Source of the DNA: Phycisphaerae bacterium
GTDB lineage: Bacteria > Planctomycetota > Phycisphaerae > JAJVII01
Length of the DNA stretch: 64,000 nucleotides
Direction: 5' to 3'
NCBI GenBank assembly: GCA_022072085.1
Contig: JAJVII010000015.1
Coordinates: 124,001 to 188,000, forward strand
Shown here: in pieces, positions 58,637-64,000 of the stretch
Layout: each line of letters begins with the position of its first letter
How positions within the stretch are numbered: position 1 is the first letter of the stretch
The notes under the pieces: model-generated
Seen by the model: only the letters and a program-made list of their open reading frames with translations
What the model was told of the DNA's origin: nothing
Databases searched by the model: none
Translations under genes and position numbers: made by a program

Positions 58637-60343
58637 TCAGACGCCCTCGATCCTGTAGGTCTCGAGGGGCCAGACGCCGGCGGCCCGGCCCTTGCCGGCG
58701 ATCAGCGCGGCGGCGTTCTCCATGCTCCGCGGCAGCGAACTGAAAGTGACGATCAGGCAGTCGGCTTCGTCGATCGCGGTCGATTCGCGATAGGGCGACG
58801 CGGCCACGAGCACAACCTTCTTGCCCTCGGCGATCAGCTTCCTGGCGAGATGGACGTTGGTCGGGTTTCCGCGCCAATAGGTCGCGTGCATAACGACGAC
58901 GTCCGCGGCCCGGCTCATCGCCAGGACCTTCTGCTCGTCCTCCTCGGTCATCTTGAGCTGGCATTCCCAGTTGGTGACGTGCGGGAAGTGCTCGCGGAGA
59001 TACTCGGCCATCATGTGCGAGTGATACCACTGGTCCTCGGCCTTGTTCAGCCACTCGTCGTTGCGCTGGTCGGTGAAGAATATCCGCGCGTCCTTGGCCA
59101 GCGGCAGGAACTTCCCGCGGTCGCGGACGAGGATGGCGGCCCGCTCGGCGGCCTCGGCAGACAGCCGATGCGTCTCGGGGTCGCGGATCGGCGTCATCGC
59201 ATTGGCCGCATCCACCTTCGGGTGCGAGAAGATTCCGTAGTCCCACTTCATCGCCAGCACGCGGCGGACGTGATCGTCCAGCTCGGCCATCGGGATTCGG
59301 CCGTCCTGCACGTAGCGGTTCACCCAGTCGGCTGCGTCGGCGGTGTTGTTCAGGTCGCTCTTGACCAGCACCAGGTCATTGCCGGCGGCGATGCCCTCGG
59401 CCACCGCCTGGCCGAACGAGTCGAATCGGCTGACCACGCCCTTCATGCCGATCGCGTCGGTCGTGATCACGCCCTCGAAGCCCATCGCGACGCGCAGCAG
59501 GTCGTGGACGATCTTTCGGCTGACCGACGCGGGGCGATCGGGGTCGATGGCCTCATAAACCGTGTGGGCAGTCATGATCGCGGGCAGGCCGGCCGCGATA
59601 AGTTTGCGATAGGGCAGCAGTTCGACGTCGTGCAGCCGCTGGCGGGACGCCTTGTTACGGTCCTCCTGGAAGTGGACGTCGACAGCCGAGTCGCCGCGGC
59701 CGGGAAAGTGCTTGCCGGTCGCGATCAGCCCGCCGTCGCGGAAGCCGCGAAGCATGGCCAGGCCGAAGCGGGCGGCCTTTTCCGCATCGTCGCTGAAGCT
59801 GCGGGTGCAGATTTCCGGGTTCTTCGGCTCGATATTGACGTCCAGGCAGGGCGAGTGCAGCATGCGGATGCCGACGGCCCGCTGCTGCCGCGCGACGGCC
59901 AGGGCGCAGCGGTAGACGAACTCTTCGTCGCCGCTGGCGGCCAGGCCCATCTGGCTGGGGAACAGGTGCACGCCGCCGCGGCAGTAGTCCTGCGACAGGT
60001 CGCCCTCGGAATCGCTGCAGAAATACATCGGGATGCCCAGCCGCGAATGCAGCGCCAGGTCCTGCGTCCGGTTGAGCAGATCGGCGTAGGCGTCAGGCAT
60101 CGTGTAGGGGCTGTAGCGCTGGCTGCGGAGGTGGCCTTCGGGGTCGAAGCGATTGCCGTAGGGCTCAGCCGTGTAGATGTGAGGCGTGGTCCGCAGGCCC
60201 GCAGGGTTGTACTTCGTCACGAACTCGACGAGGTAGGGCGCGAGGATCGTGCCGGCCAGGTGCAGCGTCATGCACTGGCCGATCTTCTCCTGGAGCGTCA
60301 TGCGCGAAAGCAGCGTCTCGATCGTGCTCTGGCGGTCGGCCAT
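58637..60343 (-). CDS. Glycoside hydrolase family 3 protein, beta-N-acetylhexosaminidase-like
   Basis: A 568-residue GH3 enzyme. The N-terminal TIM barrel contains KHFPGRGDSAVDVH, close to the NagZ KHFPGHG-type loop that carries the His/Asp catalytic dyad. The probable nucleophile is the Asp in GVITTDAIGMKGV near residue 295. A C-terminal alpha/beta sandwich follows (from about 390), which NagZ itself lacks but longer GH3 enzymes have. It has no signal peptide. N-acetylglucosaminidase is likely; a beta-glucosidase or phosphorylase cannot be excluded. CGGAGG lies seven bases before the ATG at 60343. It is divergent from xylA. Confidence 0.88.
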   Translation of the reverse strand: MADRQSTIETLLSRMTLQEKIGQCMTLHLAGTILAPYLVEFVTKYNPAGLRTTPHIYTAEPYGNRFDPEGHLRSQRYSPYTMPDAYADLLNRTQDLALHSRLGIPMYFCSDSEGDLSQDYCRGGVHLFPSQMGLAASGDEEFVYRCALAVARQQRAVGIRMLHSPCLDVNIEPKNPEICTRSFSDDAEKAARFGLAMLRGFRDGGLIATGKHFPGRGDSAVDVHFQEDRNKASRQRLHDVELLPYRKLIAAGLPAIMTAHTVYEAIDPDRPASVSRKIVHDLLRVAMGFEGVITTDAIGMKGVVSRFDSFGQAVAEGIAAGNDLVLVKSDLNNTADAADWVNRYVQDGRIPMAELDDHVRRVLAMKWDYGIFSHPKVDAANAMTPIRDPETHRLSAEAAERAAILVRDRGKFLPLAKDARIFFTDQRNDEWLNKAEDQWYHSHMMAEYLREHFPHVTNWECQLKMTEEDEQKVLAMSRAADVVVMHATYWRGNPTNVHLARKLIAEGKKVVLVAASPYRESTAIDEADCLIVTFSSLPRSMENAAALIAGKGRAAGVWPLETYRIEGV

Positions 60344-60361
60344 CTCGTTCCTCCGGGCAGG

Positions 60362-60391
60362 TTGCACGCGGTCAGGGAAAAAGGGTAGTAT
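60362..60391 (+). promoter_or_regulatory. Candidate promoter of xylAB
   Basis: TTGCAC (60362-60367), 18 bases and TAGTAT (60386-60391) lie in the short divergent gap between the GH3 gene and xylA. Confidence 0.4.
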
Positions 60392-60450
60392 GCCAGCGAC
60401 CCGCGGAGATGTCCATGCCCATCGAGCCGCCCGACGGCAAGGAGCCGACG

Positions 60451-61614
60451 ATGCCCGCTTCGGAAGAAAACGAAAAGTTCGCGTTCGGCCTGTGGTGCCT
60501 GATGAATCGCGGCGGCGACCCGTTCGGCGAGCCGGTGCGCGAGGCCATGAGCCAGGTCGCGGCGATGGAAGGCCTGGCCCGCCGCGGATACTGGGGCTAC
60601 GAGTTCCACGACAACGACCTGTGGCCGATCAACGCCGGCCCGCGCGAGATCGGCAAGGTCGTCGCGACGCTGGCCAAGGCGATGGACCGCACGGGGCTCC
60701 GCTGCGCGTCGGGCACGACCAACCTGTTCACGCATCCGGTCTTCAAGGATGGGGCCTTCACCAGCCACGACCCGAAGGTTCGGGCACTGGCGATAGCCAA
60801 GGCCATGCGGACGATCGACGCAGCCGCCGAACTGGGCGCCGAGAACTTCATCTTCTGGGGCGGCCGCGAGGGCGCTGAGGTGGACATCGCCAAGAGCCCC
60901 GTAGACGGCATCCGCCGATATCGCGACGCGATCTGTTTCCTGGTCCAGTACATCCTGGACAACAAGTATTCGATGACCGTGACCGTCGAGCCCAAGCCCA
61001 ACGAGCCGCGCGGCGACATCTATCTGCCCACCGTCGGCAGCGTGCTGGCGTTCATCGCGACGATGCCCGCAAAGATCGGCCGGCGAGTCGGCGTGAACCC
61101 CGAGTTCGCCCACGTGAAGATGGCCGGGCTCAACGTGGTGCACGAATACGGCCAGGCGCTGGAGGCCGGCAAGCTGTTCGAGCTGCACCTGAACGGCCAG
61201 AATCCGCTGCGCTACGACCAGGACCTCAGCTTCGGCTCGGACAACCCGAAGGAGGGGCTGCTGCTGGTGCACATGCTGGAGTCCAACGGCTTCGACGGGA
61301 TCATCGCTTTCGACGCCCACCCCTATCGCGTCGAGGACAACGACGGCGTGTGGGACTTCGTCGAGCGAAACATCCGCAACTACCGGCTCTTCCGCGACAA
61401 GGCCCGGCAGATCGACGCCGATCCGCGGATCGCAGAACTGCTCGACCAGATCGGCGCCGCGTCGCCGTCGCTGGTCGGGCGCTACTCGGCCGCCGAGGCC
61501 GCCCGCATCAAGGCGATGAAGTTCGACCCCGACGCGCTGGCCACGCGCCGGCTGCCCTACGAGCGTCTGGACCAGGTGCTCACCGAAATCCTGCTGGGCG
61601 TCAACTTCAAGTAG
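60451..61614 (+). CDS. xylA: Xylose isomerase, short (Actinoplanes/Streptomyces) type
   Basis: Converts xylose to xylulose in the cytoplasm, with two divalent metals. The 387-residue protein has the catalytic His and Asp in GYEFHDNDLWP, the WGGREGAE loop, the metal-binding EPKPNEPRGDIYLPT segment around residue 183 with Glu and Lys, and NPEFAHVKMAGLN. The start at 60451 gives the usual eight residues before KFAFGLW, and AAGGAG lies six bases upstream. An ATG at 60415, also with a GGAG site, would add twelve residues. It forms an operon with xylB. Some relatives prefer glucose or other aldoses. Confidence 0.93.
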   Translation: MPASEENEKFAFGLWCLMNRGGDPFGEPVREAMSQVAAMEGLARRGYWGYEFHDNDLWPINAGPREIGKVVATLAKAMDRTGLRCASGTTNLFTHPVFKDGAFTSHDPKVRALAIAKAMRTIDAAAELGAENFIFWGGREGAEVDIAKSPVDGIRRYRDAICFLVQYILDNKYSMTVTVEPKPNEPRGDIYLPTVGSVLAFIATMPAKIGRRVGVNPEFAHVKMAGLNVVHEYGQALEAGKLFELHLNGQNPLRYDQDLSFGSDNPKEGLLLVHMLESNGFDGIIAFDAHPYRVEDNDGVWDFVERNIRNYRLFRDKARQIDADPRIAELLDQIGAASPSLVGRYSAAEAARIKAMKFDPDALATRRLPYERLDQVLTEILLGVNFK

Positions 61615-61629
61615 ACGGTGGAGGACCGC

Positions 61630-63162
61630 ATGCTGCTGGGCATCGACGTGGGGACGAGCGGGACCAAGGCGCTGCTCTGCCGGCCTGACGGGCGCGTGGC
61701 GGCGACCGCGACGGCTGAGCACCCCATCCAGCGGCCGCAGCCGGGCTGGAGCGAGCAGCGCCCAGCCGACTGGTGGCGATCCACGGTCGCCGCGGTGCGC
61801 GCGGTGCTGCGCAAGGCGCGATGCACGGGCCGCCAGGTCCGGGGCATCGGGCTGTCGGGCCAGATGCACGGGTCGGTCTTCCTGGACAAGGCCGGCCGCG
61901 TCATCCGCCCCGCTCTGCTCTGGAACGACCAGCGCACCGGCCCGCAGTGCGAAGCCATCGAGCGGGCCGCCGGCGGACGGGCCGCCCTCATCCGCATGGT
62001 CAACAACCCCGCGCTGACCGGCTACACCGCGCCCAAGGTGCTCTGGCTGCGCGAAGCCGAGCCGCGGGCCTACGATCGCCTGGCCACGATCCTGCTGCCC
62101 AAGGACTACATTCGCCTTCGACTGACCGGCGAATACGCGACCGACGTGGCTGACGCGTCCGGCACGCTGCTGCTGGACGTGCGGCGGCGGCGATGGCATC
62201 GCGGGCTGCTCGATCGGCTGGGCATCGACGCCGGCCTGCTGCCGCCGCTGGTCGAGTCGCCCGAGCCGACGGGCGGATTGACCGCGTCGGCGGCCCGCAC
62301 GCTGGGCCTGACGCCGGGGACGATGGTCGTCGGCGGCGCGGGCGACCAGCCGGCCGGCGCCGTCGGCAACGGCATCGTGACCGCGGGGGTCGTCTCGGCG
62401 ACGATGGGGACCAGCGGCGTGATCTTCGCCCACGCCGCCGGGCCCGTGGACAATCGCGAAGGCAACCTCCAGTCGTTCTGCCACGCCATGCCCGGCGCGT
62501 GGTGCGTGTTCGGCTGCATGCTGTCGGCCGGCGGGTCGCTCCAGTGGCTGCGCGACACGCTGTGGGCCGACGAAACGCAGACGCTTCGCAAGGCCGGCCG
62601 CGACCCCGGCGTGCTCTACGAGTCGATGATCGCCGAGGCGGCCAAGGCTCCGGCCGGCTGCGCGGGGCTGATCTTCCTGCCCTACCTGACCGGCGAGCGA
62701 TGCCCCCACGCCGACCCGGAAGCCCGCGGCGCGTGGGTCGGGCTGACCGCGCGGCACACGCGCTGCCACCTGGTCCGGTCGGTCATCGAGGGCGTCACGA
62801 TGGGCATGCGCGACCAGGTCGAGCTGATGCGCGGGCGCGGCATCGCAGTCCGACAGGTCCGCGCCGGCGGGGGCGGCGCCCGCAACGGATTCTGGCGGCA
62901 GATGCAGGCCGACATGTATCACGCCCCGGTCGCGACGATCAGCACCAACGAGGGCGCGGCGCTGGGGGCGGCGCTGCTGGCCGGCGTGGGGACGGGCTGC
63001 TTCGCCGGCGTGCCCGAAGCCTGCCGGTCGGCCATCCGCGTCCGTCAGACGCTGCGACCGTCGGCCAGCGGGCGCAAGGTCTACGACGCCGCCTGGCCGG
63101 TCTTCACGCAACTCTATCGCGATCTGAAGAGTCGCTTCCGGGAGTTGGAAAACCTGAAATAG
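61630..63162 (+). CDS. xylB: Xylulokinase
   Basis: Phosphorylates xylulose to xylulose 5-phosphate, feeding the pentose phosphate pathway. The 510-residue FGGY-family kinase has the N-terminal phosphate loop GIDVGTSGTKALL, LSGQMHGSV (substrate contact) near residue 76, the catalytic Asp239 in GAGDQPAGAVG and the late GGGGARN ATP-binding segment. GTGGAGG lies five bases before the ATG at 61630, 15 bases after the xylA stop, so the two genes form one operon. Confidence 0.95.
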   Translation: MLLGIDVGTSGTKALLCRPDGRVAATATAEHPIQRPQPGWSEQRPADWWRSTVAAVRAVLRKARCTGRQVRGIGLSGQMHGSVFLDKAGRVIRPALLWNDQRTGPQCEAIERAAGGRAALIRMVNNPALTGYTAPKVLWLREAEPRAYDRLATILLPKDYIRLRLTGEYATDVADASGTLLLDVRRRRWHRGLLDRLGIDAGLLPPLVESPEPTGGLTASAARTLGLTPGTMVVGGAGDQPAGAVGNGIVTAGVVSATMGTSGVIFAHAAGPVDNREGNLQSFCHAMPGAWCVFGCMLSAGGSLQWLRDTLWADETQTLRKAGRDPGVLYESMIAEAAKAPAGCAGLIFLPYLTGERCPHADPEARGAWVGLTARHTRCHLVRSVIEGVTMGMRDQVELMRGRGIAVRQVRAGGGGARNGFWRQMQADMYHAPVATISTNEGAALGAALLAGVGTGCFAGVPEACRSAIRVRQTLRPSASGRKVYDAAWPVFTQLYRDLKSRFRELENLK

Positions 63163-63202
63163 CCTGATGCGTCGCCGCCAGCGCCGGGGGACTGCATCCG
63201 GA

Positions 63203-64000
63203 TCAGACGCCGGCCAAGCCGGGTTCGGCGTCGGGCTGGTCGGCTTCGCTGTAGGCGTGGGCAGCGCCGGGCTCACGACCGGCCAGCACCGTCCGGTTTC
63301 GGCCGGCATGCTTGGCCTCGTAGAGGGCCTGGTCGGCGCGATCGACCAGTTCGTCGCCGCTCTCGCAGGGGACCTGCGGGAAGCCGGCCACCCCGACGCT
63401 CACCGTGACGCCGATCGCGCCGTCGGGCAACGTGATGCTCCGGGCAGCCAGCGACTGGCGGATGCGTTCACCCAGGTGGGCGGCCTGGGCCACGGTCGTG
63501 TGGGGCAGGATGATGGCGAACTCCTCGCCGCCATAGCGTGCGGCCACGTCGGTCTTGCGACAGACAGCGCGGACGGTCTCGGCGACGGCGCGGAGGACCT
63601 CGTCGCCGGCCATGTGTCCGTGCTTGTCGTTGACCTGCTTGAAGTGATCGATGTCCATCATCAGGATCGCCATCGCATGCCGGTGGCGGTCGCTGAGCTG
63701 GAACTCGTGATTCAGAAGGATCTGGAACTGCCGGCGGTTGGTCAGGCCGGTCAGGGGGTCGGTCTCGCTGAGCAGGACGATGCGGTCGAGCACGCTGGCG
63801 AACTTGCGGGCGACGATGCCCGCCTCGGCGAAAAGCCCGCTGGGCAGGCGGTCGCGCTTGGCGGTGACTTCGTTGTCGCCCAGCCGCCGCACGAGGATCG
63901 CCAGCGGGCGGATGAACAGCAGCCAGACCGCCGCGAACGTCAGCAGCGCCGCGACGATCAGCCAGGAGAGCTGGGCAGTGTAGGCTGTGCGGATGCGGTC
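63203..64000 (-). CDS. Membrane-bound GGDEF diguanylate cyclase, 5' part outside the window
   Basis: Makes cyclic di-GMP from GTP. The visible 266 codons start in mid-gene at base 64000 with a transmembrane helix (WLIVAALLTFAAVWLLFI), a short linker and a complete GGDEF domain. That domain has DPLTGLTNRRQF, MDIDHFKQVNDKHGH and the active-site loop RYGGEEFAIILP. The product-inhibition I-site (RKTD) lies exactly five residues before GGEEF, so the enzyme should be active and feedback-controlled. A sensor domain is expected in the missing N-terminal part. An internal GTG at 63892 would start after the helix and is not the real start. It converges on xylB. Confidence 0.9.
   Translation of the reverse strand, partial: DRIRTAYTAQLSWLIVAALLTFAAVWLLFIRPLAILVRRLGDNEVTAKRDRLPSGLFAEAGIVARKFASVLDRIVLLSETDPLTGLTNRRQFQILLNHEFQLSDRHRHAMAILMMDIDHFKQVNDKHGHMAGDEVLRAVAETVRAVCRKTDVAARYGGEEFAIILPHTTVAQAAHLGERIRQSLAARSITLPDGAIGVTVSVGVAGFPQVPCESGDELVDRADQALYEAKHAGRNRTVLAGREPGAAHAYSEADQPDAEPGLAGV

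Noticed and set aside
60298-63309. Open frame of about 1000 codons opposite xylA and xylB
   Set aside because: The same explanation applies: xylA and xylB are unmistakable on the plus strand and the opposite frame has no domain or start signal.
1-64000. tRNA, rRNA or CRISPR array
   Set aside because: I looked for T-arm-like sequences, rRNA motifs and regularly spaced direct repeats in the gaps and found none. The tandem GTTGAA run at 6096 has no spacers.

Overview
The window is about 64 kb of GC-rich chromosomal DNA with dense, mostly real protein-coding genes. I saw no rRNA, tRNA, CRISPR array, prophage or complete insertion sequence. The gene content points to the phylum Planctomycetota, most likely a Phycisphaerae-like lineage. 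The indicators are the Chlamydiae/Verrucomicrobia/Planctomycetes small basic protein (3453), a PEP-CTERM protein with a sigma-54 promoter (36363), TIGR03790 and DUF1570-type secreted proteins, a YfbK-type VWA lipoprotein, and many secreted or membrane proteins with Pro/Ala-rich linkers. This placement is an inference from families, not a phylogeny.

Layout. 1-3791: a truncated CapD-type sugar nucleotide dehydratase, a divergent membrane protein and the small basic protein. 4058-13977: an aminotransferase, then a type II fatty-acid/polyketide-like locus (hotdog protein, ACP, hotdog protein, ketosynthase-like partner, ketosynthase), an alpha/beta hydrolase, a GH3-type acyl-adenylating enzyme and a methyltransferase. 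13978-14445: an intervening-sequence-like element with a four-helix-bundle gene between inverted repeats. 14446-30560: a beta-CASP nuclease, secreted proteins, ClpS, beta-mannosidase, LarE, an FAD oxidoreductase, a PHP protein and an HTH-GspE fusion. 30761-35920: zinc-ribbon membrane protein, rhomboid protease, phosphoesterase, VWA lipoprotein. 36363-42004: PEP-CTERM protein, trpB-trpA, and a sigma factor/anti-sigma/STN-domain operon. 42106-53214: a phosphodiesterase-like protein, a 1548-residue AsmA-like protein, PIG-L deacetylase, kelch lipoprotein, methyltransferase and an SGNH-like protein. 53316-64000: an unassigned glycosidase-like protein, the nikR-ECF nickel transport operon, a GH3 hexosaminidase, xylA-xylB, and a truncated GGDEF protein.

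Working relations. The nickel operon carries a near-perfect NikR operator over its own promoter, and a LarE gene for nickel-pincer cofactor synthesis lies about 33 kb away. The ketosynthase pair consists of one intact enzyme and one partner that has lost all three catalytic residues, as expected for a KS/chain-length-factor heterodimer. xylA and xylB are adjacent and divergent from a glycosidase.

The most unusual structure is a family of palindromic elements at 24618, 42000, 43457, 48285 and 51062. All share a fixed geometry: a (C/G)TWAG pentamer, 17 variable bases and a conserved core near ACGCGGGTCGCG, followed in complete copies by the complementary 17 bases and a second pentamer. Three copies supply the stop codon of the adjacent gene. 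Several other intergenic gaps contain inverted blocks of degenerate short-period repeats.
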